Positions 51,084 through 60,066 of a stretch of 64,000 bases of DNA are shown here, in pieces; position 1 is the stretch's first letter; each line of letters begins with the position of its first letter. The stretch is taken from NCBI GenBank assembly GCA_963748075.1, contig CAVVHQ010000029.1:1-64000 (forward strand), read 5' to 3'. The notes below the pieces were generated by a model that searched no databases, was not told the origin of the DNA, and was given only the letters and a program-made list of their open reading frames with translations. This DNA comes from VRUE01 sp963748075 (lineage in GTDB: Bacteria > Actinomycetota > Thermoleophilia > Solirubrobacterales > 70-9). The position numbers and the translations under genes were made by a program.

Positions 51084-52195
51084 GCGCGGGCGGTTCCGGC
51101 GGGCGCGGTTCCGGCGGGCGCCATCAGCGCCTCGAGCTGCTCCAGCGCCTGGACCTCGCCGATCGCGACGACCACGTCGCCCTCGCCCAGCACCTGGTCG
51201 GGAGGCGGCTGCGTTCTGACGACTCCGTCGGCGCGTCGCAGGGCGACGATCGTCGACTCGCCGCGCACCTCGCCGAGCGTCCGCCCCGCCCCGCTGCAGC
51301 CGACCGTCACCTCGATCTCCTCCATGCGGTACTCCGGAGCGACCTCGACCACGCCGGTCACCTGCGGGTGCAGGATCGAGCGTGCCATCTCGGCGCCGCT
51401 CTCGCGGTACGGGGAGACGATGCGGTCGGCGCCGGCGCGGCGCAGCTTGCTCTCCGAGTCTTCAACGCTGGCCCGGGCGACGATCGTGATCTCCGAGCGC
51501 AGCTCGCGCGCGGTCAGGGTGATGAAGATGTTTTCGGCGTCGGAGTCGACGCAGGCCATCACCCCGGCGGCCCGCATGATCCCGGCGCTGAGCAGCACCT
51601 CGTCGTCGGAGGGCGACCCCTCGATGAACGGCGCCCCGATCGCCTCGGCGTGCTCGCGGGTCCGCTCGGGGTTGTTGTCGAGCACGACGAGGTCGCACCC
51701 GGCCGCCCGCAGGTCGCGGGCTGCCTGGCGGCCGACCCGGCCGAATCCGCAGATCAGCACGTGGTTGCTAAGCGAGTCGATCTTCTTCAAAACCCTCCTC
51801 TCCTCCAACAGGCCCGCGAGATGCCCCGACACGAAGAACTCGGTGACGGTGACCAGCGCGTAGAAGAGGGTACCCACGCCGAGCACGATCAGGCCGACCT
51901 TGACGATCTGCCCGCCGGTGCTCGTCGGCTCGGGGATCGAGCCAACGGTCGCCACGGTGTCGAGCGCCCAGATGAAGCCGAAGCCGACCGAGGTTCCCTC
52001 GCTGAGGACGTAGCCGACGGTGCCGGCCGCCAGCAGCAGGCAGATCGCCGCGACCAGGATCGCCAGCCGCTCGATGAACTGCAGGGCCTGGCGGCGCAAC
52101 GCCGCGCGAGCCCCGCCGAGGCCCGGATGCTCGGCGATCCGGCGCAGGTGGGAGCGCCTCAGGGGCAGCCCCGGCAGCTGGCCCTGGTCGCTCAC
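51080..52195 (-). CDS. RCK-domain potassium channel-like protein, atypical filter
   Basis: A 371-residue two-helix channel (about 42-62 and 98-122) followed by an RCK module: TrkA-N (about 143-260, VLICGFGRVGRQAARDL with the NAD-type glycine motif) and TrkA-C (about 275-355, EEIEVTVGCSGAGRTLGEV and LGEGDVVVAIGE). The pore loop reads ALDTVATVGSIPEPTS, where TTVGYGD is standard, so the selectivity filter lacks the YG. The C-terminus ends in two copies of APAGT from a short tandem DNA repeat. Ion selectivity is therefore uncertain. It is convergent with the antiporter gene. Confidence 0.85.
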   Translation of the reverse strand: MSDQGQLPGLPLRRSHLRRIAEHPGLGGARAALRRQALQFIERLAILVAAICLLLAAGTVGYVLSEGTSVGFGFIWALDTVATVGSIPEPTSTGGQIVKVGLIVLGVGTLFYALVTVTEFFVSGHLAGLLEERRVLKKIDSLSNHVLICGFGRVGRQAARDLRAAGCDLVVLDNNPERTREHAEAIGAPFIEGSPSDDEVLLSAGIMRAAGVMACVDSDAENIFITLTARELRSEITIVARASVEDSESKLRRAGADRIVSPYRESGAEMARSILHPQVTGVVEVAPEYRMEEIEVTVGCSGAGRTLGEVRGESTIVALRRADGVVRTQPPPDQVLGEGDVVVAIGEVQALEQLEALMAPAGTAPAGTARA

Positions 52196-52208
52196 CGCCG
52201 GGTCCGCC

Positions 52209-52895
52209 TCAGACCGCTCCCGCGGCCCGGACGATCTCGGTGTAAGCGGCGGCCGGGTCCGCAGCGCCGAACACCGCCGAGCCGGCGACGAACAGCGACG
52301 CCCCCGCTGCCGCGGTCGGGCCCGCGGTGGCGGCCTCGATTCCGCCGTCGACCTCGATCGTCGCGTCGCCGGCCAGCGCCGCGAGACGGCGGACCTTGTC
52401 GACCGAGCCGTCGATGAACTCCTGCCCGCCCCAGCCCGGGTTGACGGTCATGCAGAGCACGAGGTCGGCGTCGTCGCGCAGCTCGCTCACCGCGTCCGCC
52501 GGGGTACCGGGGTTGATCGCGACACCAGCCAGGCAGCCGAGCTCGCGGATCGCCGCCAGGGTGCGGCTGGCGTGCGGAGTCGCCTCGTCGTGGAAGGTGA
52601 TCGAGTCGGCGCCGGCGGCGGCGAAGGCCTCGATGTGGCGCTCCGGCGCCTCGATCATCATGTGGACGTCGACCGCGCCCCCCGCGGCATGCACCCGGTC
52701 GGCGATCGAGTCGGCGACCAGTGGCCCGATCGTGATCGGCGGGACAAAGTGCCCGTCCATCACGTCGACGTGGATCACCCGCGCCCCGGCCTCCATCACC
52801 TCGTCGACCTGGGCGCCGAGCCGCGAGAAGTCGGCCGAGAGGATCGAGGGGGCGACCCGGCGCTCGCCCAGCAGCTCCGCGATCCGCTCGCTCAT
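52209..52895 (-). CDS. rpe: Ribulose-phosphate 3-epimerase
   Basis: A 228-residue TIM-barrel enzyme of the pentose phosphate pathway, interconverting ribulose-5-P and xylulose-5-P. Motifs are APSILSADFSRLG, VIHVDVMDGHFVPPITIGP, VDVHMMIEAPE, VNPGWGGQEFIDG and IEVDGGIEAAT, all intact. The start MSERIAELLG overlaps the stop of the zinc-ribbon gene (ATGA). Metal ligands (His and Asp in the DVMDGHF and VDVHMM segments) are present. Confidence 0.96.
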   Translation of the reverse strand: MSERIAELLGERRVAPSILSADFSRLGAQVDEVMEAGARVIHVDVMDGHFVPPITIGPLVADSIADRVHAAGGAVDVHMMIEAPERHIEAFAAAGADSITFHDEATPHASRTLAAIRELGCLAGVAINPGTPADAVSELRDDADLVLCMTVNPGWGGQEFIDGSVDKVRRLAALAGDATIEVDGGIEAATAGPTAAAGASLFVAGSAVFGAADPAAAYTEIVRAAGAV

Positions 52896-53104
52896 ATCGG
52901 CCTCAGCATGGAGTCTCCGCACATCTGGCAGGTCATGTCCTCGGTGCTGCTCATCCGGGCGATCGTCTGGTGCTCGCCGCAGTTCGGGCACTGCGAGACC
53001 AGCTCAAAGCGGCGCAGACAGTACACGCAGCGGAAGCGGCCCGGAAGCTGGGTCGGGCGCAGCCACGGCTCCGAGCAGCTCGGGCAGTTGGCCCGCCGCA
53101 ACAT
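52892..53104 (-). CDS. Small zinc-ribbon protein with four CxxC pairs
   Basis: A 70-residue protein with eight cysteines in four CxxC pairs (C7/C10, C26/C29, C39/C42, C59/C62), which would bind two zinc ions. I do not recognise a named family; it resembles double zinc-ribbon proteins of the translation or transcription type. It overlaps rpe by 4 bases and follows rsmB by 23 bases. A nucleic-acid or protein-binding role is likely but not shown. Confidence 0.72.
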   Translation of the reverse strand: MLRRANCPSCSEPWLRPTQLPGRFRCVYCLRRFELVSQCPNCGEHQTIARMSSTEDMTCQMCGDSMLRPI

Positions 53105-53127
53105 CGCCTATCGCCTCACCGCTGCGC

Positions 53128-54507
53128 TCATCGCTCTCCATCATCCCTTCTCAGTCGGCAGATGAAGAATCCGGTCGTGCCGTCGCGGTCGGGACGAACC
53201 TGCAGGCAGCGCGGGTCGTGGGGCGAGGCGAGGCCGGGAGCGCGGGCGCCGAGGTCATCGACGGCAAGCTGCGGCGCCTCCCCCGCCGCGGCGGCGTCGA
53301 GCAGCGCCTCGACTCTGTCCTCGCTCTCGCGACGCGAGATCGTGCAGGTCGCGTAGACCAGGGTGCCGCCGGGGCGCAGCGCCGCGGCGGCGCGGGCGAG
53401 GATGCGCCCCTGGAGCTCGGCAAGGCGCTCGATCGTGCGCGGCGACTTGCGCCAGCGGGCGTCGGGGCGGGAGGCGAGCGCACCGAGGTCCGAGCACGGC
53501 GGATCGACCAGGACCCGGTCGAAGCCGGACGCCATCCCCGCCTCGGTCGCGTCGGCCTCGACCACGGTGACGCAGCGCAGGCCGAGCCGGCTCGCCTGCC
53601 GGGCCACCTCCGCCGCCCGCTCCGGGTCGGGCTCGACCGAGATCGTCTCGCCGCGGTCGCCCATCCGGGCGGCGATCTGGCCGGTCTTGATCCCGGGGCC
53701 GGCGCAGAGGTCGAGCAGGTGCTCACCCGGCCGGGGGTCGAGCACCTCAACCACCGCGGCGGAGCCGCGGCTCTGCGGGGTCAGCTCGCCCGACGCGACC
53801 CGCTCGGGGACGGCGGCGCCGGTGCGGCCGGCGACCGTCAGCAGCTCCGGAGCGGCGAGTGGCCAGGGCCCCTGCGCCGGGCTCGCCTCCAGCCCGGCCT
53901 CGCGAAGAGCCTTCGCCATCGCATCGCGGTCGATCCTCATCCTGCTCACCCGCAGCGCCAGCTCGGCCGGCCGGTTGCAGCCGGCGAGCAGCGAGCGGGC
54001 ATCGCCGGCCCCCAGCTCCCGCCACCACATCCGTGCCAGCCAGAGCGGGGCCGAATGCGCGATCGCGGCCCGCTCCGGGGTCGAGTCGTCGCCGAGCAGC
54101 GAAGCGGTCAGCGACTCGCGCTCGCGCGCGGCGCGGCGCAGCACCGCATTGACCAGGCCGGCGGCGTGCGCAGCGCCGGCCGCCTTGGCCAGCTCGACCG
54201 CCTGATCGACCGCGGCGTGGTCCGGGATCGCGTCGGCGAACAGCAACTCGTAGAGGCCGAAGCGCAGCGCGGCGAGAACCGGTGGGTCGAGCAGGCGGGT
54301 GGAGCGCTCGGCGAGTTGCTCAATCGCGGCGTCGCTCGTCCCGCGCCGCTGCACCGAGCCATAGGCGAGGCGCTGGGCGCGGGCCCTTTCGCGACCTTCC
54401 AACCCCTGCTCGTCGGCGGCCTCCCGAAAGGCGCGCTCGGTATGGGCGCCGTCCTCGAAAGTCGCCCGCAGCGTGTCGAAGGCGAGCGCCCGCGCGGGAT
54501 CGATCAC
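53128..54507 (-). CDS. rsmB: 16S rRNA (cytosine967-C5)-methyltransferase RsmB
   Basis: A 459-residue enzyme with an N-terminal NusB-like RNA-binding domain (about 1-145) and a Nol1/Nop2/Sun methyltransferase domain. SAM motif I is LLDLCAGPGIKTGQIAARMG. The two catalytic cysteines are in VDPPCSDLGALASRPDARWR and VYATCTISRRESEDRVEALL. It starts at GTG; the GGGAGG of its ribosome binding site is the tail of a family 2 repeat that follows the fmt stop. The order def-fmt-rsmB is common. Confidence 0.95.
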   Translation of the reverse strand: MIDPARALAFDTLRATFEDGAHTERAFREAADEQGLEGRERARAQRLAYGSVQRRGTSDAAIEQLAERSTRLLDPPVLAALRFGLYELLFADAIPDHAAVDQAVELAKAAGAAHAAGLVNAVLRRAARERESLTASLLGDDSTPERAAIAHSAPLWLARMWWRELGAGDARSLLAGCNRPAELALRVSRMRIDRDAMAKALREAGLEASPAQGPWPLAAPELLTVAGRTGAAVPERVASGELTPQSRGSAAVVEVLDPRPGEHLLDLCAGPGIKTGQIAARMGDRGETISVEPDPERAAEVARQASRLGLRCVTVVEADATEAGMASGFDRVLVDPPCSDLGALASRPDARWRKSPRTIERLAELQGRILARAAAALRPGGTLVYATCTISRRESEDRVEALLDAAAAGEAPQLAVDDLGARAPGLASPHDPRCLQVRPDRDGTTGFFICRLRRDDGER

Positions 54508-54514
54508 AGCAATT

Positions 54515-54574
54515 CCTCCCGCTTCGCTCGCGGCGCGCAGAACCAGAGATGCTCGCTTGCTCGCTCCGCGCTCA
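54515..54574 (-). repeat. Family 2 post-stop element, copy 2
   Basis: On the minus strand the element begins with the TGA stop of fmt (TGAGCGCGGAGCGAGCAAGC) and ends GAGCGAAGCGGGAGG, seven bases before the rsmB GTG. It matches 32820-32879 at 55 of 60 positions, and all five differences are single bases. Confidence 0.75.
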
Positions 54575-55477
54575 CAGCACCGGCACGGGGTGACCGCGCA
54601 GGTAGGCGTCTGCGGTCATCGGCCTGCCACCGGGCGGCTGCATCACCTCGAGCCGCAGCGCGCCGCGACCGCAGCCGAGCAGCAGCGCCCCCCACTCGGC
54701 CCTGACCTCGCCGGGCTTGACGGCGACCTCGACCGCTCGGGCGCGGCGCACGCCGAGCCGCTCGCCGTCCCCGACCTCGAGGTAGGCGCCGATGTGCGGG
54801 GTCAGGGCGCGGACCGTGCGGGCCAGCTCGGGGGCCGGCCGGCGGGGGTCGAGGCGGCGCTCGGCCGGGTCGATCCTCTCCGCGTAGGTCGCCCCGGCGT
54901 CGTCCTGGTCGACGAACTCCAGCCGGCCCGCCCCGTAGAGGTCGAGGGCCCGGACCAGCAGCTCGCCGCCGAGCGCCGCGAGGCGCGAGGAGAGGCTCTC
55001 GAAGTCGTCCTCCGGCCCGATCGCGACCTCTTCGCGCAGGGCGACCGGACCGGCGTCGAGTGCGGCGGTCACCCGCATCACACAGACGCCGGTGCGCTCG
55101 TCGCCGGTCATGATCGCCCGCTCGATCGGCGCCGCGCCGCGCCAGCGCGGCAGCAGCGAGGGATGGACGTTGAGCAGCGGCAGCTCGGAGAGCAGCGGCT
55201 CGCAGATCAGCTGGCCGAAGGCGCAGACCCCGACCGCCTCGGGCCGGGCGGCGCGGATCCGCTCCAGCGCCGCCTCGTCGTTGACGCTCTCGACCTGCAG
55301 CAGCTCGATCCCCAGCTCGGCGGCCGCCTCGGCGGCGGGAGGCGACGCGCTGCGCCGGCCGCGGCCACGCGGGCGGTCGGGCGGCGTCACCACCAGCGAC
55401 GGACGTTGGGGCGAGGCGGCGAGCCGCTCGAGGACGGCGGCCGCGAAATCCGAGGTTCCGAGGTAGACGGTCCTCAC
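54572..55477 (-). CDS. fmt: Methionyl-tRNA formyltransferase
   Basis: A 301-residue enzyme that formylates initiator Met-tRNA. The start MRTVYLGTSDFAAAVLERL has the usual GT-x-x-F motif, and the formyl-THF site is LLNVHPSLLPRWRGAAPIER with catalytic Asn and His. A later segment, VMRVTAALDAGPVALREEVA, and the C-terminal OB-like domain complete the family. Its start overlaps def by 4 bases. Its stop is part of a family 2 repeat. Confidence 0.96.
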   Translation of the reverse strand: MRTVYLGTSDFAAAVLERLAASPQRPSLVVTPPDRPRGRGRRSASPPAAEAAAELGIELLQVESVNDEAALERIRAARPEAVGVCAFGQLICEPLLSELPLLNVHPSLLPRWRGAAPIERAIMTGDERTGVCVMRVTAALDAGPVALREEVAIGPEDDFESLSSRLAALGGELLVRALDLYGAGRLEFVDQDDAGATYAERIDPAERRLDPRRPAPELARTVRALTPHIGAYLEVGDGERLGVRRARAVEVAVKPGEVRAEWGALLLGCGRGALRLEVMQPPGGRPMTADAYLRGHPVPVL

Positions 55478-56118
55478 GCGTCGGCGCGGGGCTCGCGATG
55501 GTGCTCGCCGCCGCCCGTCGTCGGCTCGACGTCCGGAGCCGGCGGCGCGTAGCTGCCGCCTTCGCGCAGCGCCCGCAGCGCCGCTTTCCGCTGCTCACGC
55601 GGCGCCCGGTCGAGGATCAGGACCCCGTCGAGATGGTCGATCTCGTGTTGCAGCACCCGGGCCTCGAGGCCCGACGCCTCGATCGTCAGCCGCTCGCCCT
55701 CGAGGTCGAGGGCGCCGATCCGGGCGTGCAGGGGCCGCTCCACGTCCATCGCCACCCGCGGCAGGCTGAGGCAGCCCTCCTCGGCGACGAGCGCCTCCTC
55801 CGAGAGCCACTCGATCGCGGGGTTGACCAGCGCGGTCGGCGGGCAGTCGGGACCGGCCTGGAAGACGAGCACGCGGCGCAGCAGGCCGAGCTGGGTCGCG
55901 GCGAGGCCGACCCCCATCGCGTCGCGCATGATCGCGATCATCCGCTCGGCCTCGGCCCGCAGCTCGGGCCCGACCTCGGCGATCGGCGAGGCCCTGCTGT
56001 TCAGCACCGGGTCGCCGAACTTGACCACCTTCGCCAGCGCCGCTTCGCGCCGCCCGACCAGCTCGGCTTCCAGCTCCTCGCGCTCGGTTCCGGCCTCGAC
56101 GGCCACCTCATCGCTCAT
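55474..56118 (-). CDS. def: Peptide deformylase
   Basis: A 214-residue metalloprotease that removes the formyl group from nascent proteins. Motif 1 is GVGLAATQLG, motif 2 EEGCLSLP carries the metal-binding cysteine, and motif 3 LQHEIDHLDGVL carries HExxH-type histidines. An N-terminal extension of about 28 acidic residues (VAVEAGTEREELEAEL) and a C-terminal tail of 40 residues exceed the usual length. It is coupled to fmt, its functional counterpart. Confidence 0.95.
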   Translation of the reverse strand: MSDEVAVEAGTEREELEAELVGRREAALAKVVKFGDPVLNSRASPIAEVGPELRAEAERMIAIMRDAMGVGLAATQLGLLRRVLVFQAGPDCPPTALVNPAIEWLSEEALVAEEGCLSLPRVAMDVERPLHARIGALDLEGERLTIEASGLEARVLQHEIDHLDGVLILDRAPREQRKAALRALREGGSYAPPAPDVEPTTGGGEHHREPRADA

Positions 56119-56148
56119 CGGATCGATTGTATGGATCGAACCCGTTCG

Positions 56149-58122
56149 CTACTGAGGGTCGATGTCGACGCCGATCGCGACCCCGCGCAGGGAGCGGTCG
56201 GCGGCCAGGCGCTCGACCGCGGCGCCGATCGCCTCGACGGTGGCGTCGCGGTCCTCGGACTTCGTGAGCAGGCGACGGCGGTGGCGGTTGCGGACGCGGA
56301 ACATCGGCGCCGGGCCGAGCAGGTCGGTGTCGCCGGGCATCGTGTCGCGGAGCAGGCCGGCGAGCTTCGAGGCGGCCTCTTCGAGGCGCGGCTCGGACTC
56401 CGCCTTGAGCACGACCCGCGCCAGGTGGGAGAACGGCGGGTAGCGCAGCGCGCGGCGGCGCTCCAGCTCCTCGGCGAGGAAGCCTGCCGAGTCGTGGCCG
56501 GCGGCGCAGGCAATGCTCGGCGCTGCGGGGGCGAGGGTCTGGACGATCACCTTGCCCCCCGCCTCGCCGCGACCGCTGCGGCCGGCGAGCTGGGCGACCA
56601 TCGCGAAGGTGCGCTCCCCGGCACGGAAGTCGGGGAAGCGCAGGGTCGCGTCGGCGTCGACGATCGCGCTCAGCGTCACCTCCGGGAAGTCGTGACCCTT
56701 GGCGACCATCTGGGTGCCGACCAGGACGCCGCTCTCGGCCTCACCGAAGCCGGCGAGGATGCGGGCGTGGGCGCCGCGGCCGGCGGCGACATCGGAGTCG
56801 AGGCGGAAGACCGGCATCGGGTCGAGCCGCTCGGCCAGCATCGCCTCGAGCTGCTCGGTCCCGACCCCGGCACGCGAGAGGGTCGTCGAGTCGCAGTCCG
56901 GGCAGGCGCGCGGCAGCGGCTCGGCGTGGGCGCAGTGGTGGCAGACGAGCCGGCCCGCGTGGCGGTGGACGACCAGCGAGACGTCGCAGTTGGGACAGTC
57001 CCAGTGGCGCCCGCAGGAGCGGCAGGTCAGCCAGGGCGCGAAGCCGCGCCGGTTGACCATCACGATCGCCTTGGCGCCCGCCCGGCGCACCTCCTCCAGC
57101 GCCGCCCAGGTATCGGTGTGCAGCGGCCCGGAGCGCGAGTCCGCGTCGCGCATGTCGAGCAGCTCGACGGGCGGCATGCGGCGGCCGTCGACCCGACGCG
57201 GCAGCTCGACTCGCGGCAGCTCGAGCCAGGACTCGGGACGCGGCGTCGCGGTGCCGGCGAGCAGCGCCGCGCCGCTCTGCGCGGCGCGGTGGCGGGCGAC
57301 GGCGCGGGCGTCGTAGCAGGGGTCGCCCTCCTGCTTGTAGGAGGGGTCGTGCTCCTCGTCGACCACGATCAGGCCGAGGTCGCGGACCGGGGCGAAGACG
57401 GCGGAGCGGGGTCCGACGCAGACGCTCGCCTCGCCGTCGCGCAGGCGGCGCCACTCGTCGTAGCGCTGGCCCGGCGTCAGCGCCGAGTGCAGGACCGCGA
57501 AGCGATCGCCGAGCCGCGCCCGGAAGCGCGCCACCGTCTGCGGAGCGAGCCCGATCTCCGGGACGAGGACGATCGCGCCGCGGCCGCGGGCAAGCGCCGC
57601 CTCGACCGCCGCCAGGTAGACCTCGGTCTTCCCCGATCCGGTCACCCCGTGCAGGAGCACGCTGCGCGGCGCCCCGGCCTCGCCGTCGAGCGCCGCGACG
57701 ATCGTCTCGACCGCACGCTGCTGCTCGGCCAGCAGCCGCGGGCGAGCCGTCGCGGCGGCGCCGACCTCCGGGTGCTCGAGCGGCGGCCGGGAGCGCCGCT
57801 TGCGAACCCCGACCCCGGGAGGCAGGACCAGCCGCAGGCCGCGGGAGGGGGTCGAGCAGTACTCGCGGGCCACCCAGAGCCCGAGCCGCACCAGCTCGGC
57901 CGGGACCCCCGCCTCGAGCGCCTCCAGGGGCTCGGCCAGCCGCTCCGGCGGCAGCTCGGAGGTCGCCGCGAGAGCGACGACGACGCCCAGCTCCCGCCGT
58001 CGCCCGAACGGCACCCGCACGACGCTGCCCACCTCGAGCCCCGCCATCTCGGCCGGCAGCCGGTAGTCGAACGGGCCGCGCAGCGAGCGGGCGGTGGTCA
58101 GCGGCTCGACCTTGGCGATCAC
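56149..58122 (-). CDS. priA: Primosomal protein N' (replication restart helicase PriA)
   Basis: A 657-residue superfamily 2 helicase. The 3'-DNA-binding domain is at about 1-95 (GPFDYRLPAEMAGLEVGSVV, RVPFGRRRELGVVV). Walker A is HGVTGSGKTEVYLAAV and Walker B is LIVVDEEHDPSYKQE. Eight zinc cysteines appear in LTCRSCGRHWDCPNCD, LVCHHCAH and RACPDCDS. Unlike the mycobacterial PriA, which lacks key helicase residues, this copy keeps the ATPase motifs and should be an active helicase. It lies upstream of def-fmt-rsmB, a common order. Confidence 0.95.
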   Translation of the reverse strand: MIAKVEPLTTARSLRGPFDYRLPAEMAGLEVGSVVRVPFGRRRELGVVVALAATSELPPERLAEPLEALEAGVPAELVRLGLWVAREYCSTPSRGLRLVLPPGVGVRKRRSRPPLEHPEVGAAATARPRLLAEQQRAVETIVAALDGEAGAPRSVLLHGVTGSGKTEVYLAAVEAALARGRGAIVLVPEIGLAPQTVARFRARLGDRFAVLHSALTPGQRYDEWRRLRDGEASVCVGPRSAVFAPVRDLGLIVVDEEHDPSYKQEGDPCYDARAVARHRAAQSGAALLAGTATPRPESWLELPRVELPRRVDGRRMPPVELLDMRDADSRSGPLHTDTWAALEEVRRAGAKAIVMVNRRGFAPWLTCRSCGRHWDCPNCDVSLVVHRHAGRLVCHHCAHAEPLPRACPDCDSTTLSRAGVGTEQLEAMLAERLDPMPVFRLDSDVAAGRGAHARILAGFGEAESGVLVGTQMVAKGHDFPEVTLSAIVDADATLRFPDFRAGERTFAMVAQLAGRSGRGEAGGKVIVQTLAPAAPSIACAAGHDSAGFLAEELERRRALRYPPFSHLARVVLKAESEPRLEEAASKLAGLLRDTMPGDTDLLGPAPMFRVRNRHRRRLLTKSEDRDATVEAIGAAVERLAADRSLRGVAIGVDIDPQ

Positions 58123-58175
58123 CGGCCTACGGTATGAGTGAACGCGGACGGCGCGGCTATCCTCACGTCGTAGCG

Positions 58176-58682
58176 ATGAGCGGTCTCAACCTCAGCCCCG
58201 GCGAGCGGGTGATATTCCGGGGGCACCCCTCGTGGCGGGCGATTCTCGGCTTCTACCTGAAGGGGATCGCGATCGCCGCCCTCGCCGGGCTGCTCGCGAA
58301 GCTGTTCGGCGCCGGCGCGGGGACCGTCTTCCTGATCGTCCTGGCGGTGATCGCCCTCACCGTCCTCGCCGGCTTCGTGAAGCGGGTCGCCACCACCTAC
58401 ACGATCACCGACCGCCGCCTCAACATCAAGCGCGGCATCGTCTCGCGGGAGATCCAGGAGACGCGGCTGGAGCGCGTGCAGAACGTCAACTACCGCCAGT
58501 CGGTCTACCAGCGGATCATGCAGATCGGCGACGTCGACTTCGACACCGCCGCCACCGACGACTACAACTTCATCTTCAGCGGCGTCGCCGACCCGGGCGA
58601 GGTCGTGCACCGCGTCGACCAGGCGACCGGCGCTTCGGCGTCGGGGCCGCACGGGCTCGGCGAGCCGCAAACGCCGAGCTAG
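58176..58682 (+). CDS. PH-domain (bPH2/YdbS-like) membrane protein
   Basis: A 168-residue protein starting MSGLNLSPGERVIFRGHPSW. Two hydrophobic helices (about 22-45 and 47-66) are followed by a bacterial PH-like domain with TTYTITDRRLNIKRGIVSRE and IQETRLERVQNVNYRQSVYQ, the signature of the bPH2/DUF304 group. Such proteins are membrane-bound and of mostly unknown function. It is divergent from priA. The tail (TGASASGPHGLGEPQTPS) is low-complexity. Confidence 0.85.
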   Translation: MSGLNLSPGERVIFRGHPSWRAILGFYLKGIAIAALAGLLAKLFGAGAGTVFLIVLAVIALTVLAGFVKRVATTYTITDRRLNIKRGIVSREIQETRLERVQNVNYRQSVYQRIMQIGDVDFDTAATDDYNFIFSGVADPGEVVHRVDQATGASASGPHGLGEPQTPS

Positions 58683-58710
58683 CGCCGATCCCGGCAGGGG
58701 TGGAGCGTCT

Positions 58711-58770
58711 TGTACTTTTTCCGCGGCGACGCCCACGGACAGCCGCCCGCTGTCTTCGGAAAAAGTCAAG
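58711..58770. repeat. Family 3 hairpin element, copy 2
   Basis: ACTTTTTCCG (58714-58723) pairs with CGGAAAAAGT (58757-58766). Its reverse complement aligns with 34463-34530 over the whole length, including ACTTTTTCCGAAGACAG and AAAAAGTACAAG-CGCT. It lies in the convergent gap between the PH-domain gene and metK. It could serve as a bidirectional terminator, since a T-run lies on each strand. Confidence 0.72.
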
Positions 58771-58794
58771 CGGAACCCCAGCCGGGGCCGGCGC

Positions 58795-60045
58795 TCAGGC
58801 AGACGCGACGGTCGCCGAGCTCGCCGCCTCGCGCAGCGCGTCCGCCCGGTCGGTCCGCTCCCAGGTGAAGTCCTCGTCCTCGCGGCCGAAGTGGCCGTAG
58901 GCGGCCGTCTTCTGGAAGATCGGCCGGTGCAGGTCGAGGTAGCGCCGGAAGGCGCCCGGCCGCAGGTCGAACTCGGCTTCGACCAGGCGCGAGATCTCCC
59001 GGTCGGGCAGCGCGCCGGTGCCGAAGGTCTCGACCATCAGCGAGACCGGCCTGGCGACGCCGATCGCGTAGGCGACCTGCACCTCGCAGCGCTGCGCAAG
59101 CCCCGCGGCGACGACGTTCTTGGCGACGTGGCGGACCGCGTAGGCGGCAGAGCGGTCGACCTTGGAGGGGTCCTTGCCGGAGAAGGCGCCGCCGCCGTGT
59201 CGGGCCATGCCGCCGTAGGTGTCGACGATGATCTTGCGGCCGGTGAGGCCAGCATCGCCGACCGGCCCACCGATCACGAACTTGCCGGTCGGGTTGACGA
59301 GGAAGCCCTCGCGCAACTCGTCCTCGTCGAACCTGCCGCTCACTTCGGCCGAGAGCACCGGAATCACGACGTGCTGCCAGAGGTCGGGCTTGATCGTCTG
59401 CTCCGAATCGACCTCCGCCGCGTGCTGGGTGGAGATCAGCAGTTTCTCGACCCGCACCGGGCGGCCTTCGGCGTAGCGGACAGTGACCTGGGTCTTGCCG
59501 TCCGGCCCGAGGTAGCCCAGGGTGCCGTCCTTGCGCACCGCGGCAAGCCGCTCGGCCAGCCGATGGGCGAGATGGACAGGCATCGGCATCAACGCCTCGG
59601 TCTCGTCGGTGGCGTAGCCGAACATCATCCCCTGGTCGCCGGCCCCTGCCTGCAGCAGCTCGTCGCCGCTCGAGCCGGTCCGCGTCTCGTAGGCGGCGTC
59701 GACCCCCTGGGCGATGTCCGGCGACTGCTTGTCGAGCGAGACGAGCACGGAGATGTGGTCGCAGTGGTAGCCGTAGTCGCCGTGGTCGTAGCCGATCTCG
59801 CGGATCGTGTCGCGGACCAGCTCGGGCACGTCGAGGTGGACGTCGGTCGAGATCTCCCCGGAGACGACCGCCATCCCGGTGTTGACCAGGGTCTCGCAGG
59901 CGACGCGCCCCCCGGGGTCGCCGGCCATCACGGCGTCGAGGACCGCGTCGGAGATCTGGTCGCAGACCTTGTCCGGGTGACCCTCGGTTACGGACTCGGA
60001 AGTGAAGAGGTACTCGCCCTCGGCGAGCGGTTCATTAGTTGACAT
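58795..60045 (-). CDS. metK: S-adenosylmethionine synthetase
   Basis: A 416-residue enzyme making SAM from methionine and ATP. Signature segments are LFTSESVTEGHPDKVCDQIS, GAGDQGMMFGYATDET (ATP-binding) and GGGAFSGKDPSKVDRSAAY (phosphate-binding). Length is slightly above the usual 390-400. It is the only SAM synthase seen and would serve the methyltransferases rsmB, rsmD and trmD. No SAM riboswitch pattern is visible in its 111-base leader, which instead holds a family 1 element. Confidence 0.97.
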   Translation of the reverse strand: MSTNEPLAEGEYLFTSESVTEGHPDKVCDQISDAVLDAVMAGDPGGRVACETLVNTGMAVVSGEISTDVHLDVPELVRDTIREIGYDHGDYGYHCDHISVLVSLDKQSPDIAQGVDAAYETRTGSSGDELLQAGAGDQGMMFGYATDETEALMPMPVHLAHRLAERLAAVRKDGTLGYLGPDGKTQVTVRYAEGRPVRVEKLLISTQHAAEVDSEQTIKPDLWQHVVIPVLSAEVSGRFDEDELREGFLVNPTGKFVIGGPVGDAGLTGRKIIVDTYGGMARHGGGAFSGKDPSKVDRSAAYAVRHVAKNVVAAGLAQRCEVQVAYAIGVARPVSLMVETFGTGALPDREISRLVEAEFDLRPGAFRRYLDLHRPIFQKTAAYGHFGREDEDFTWERTDRADALREAASSATVASA

Positions 60046-60066
60046 GGCGGGAAGCGTACCGGGGAG

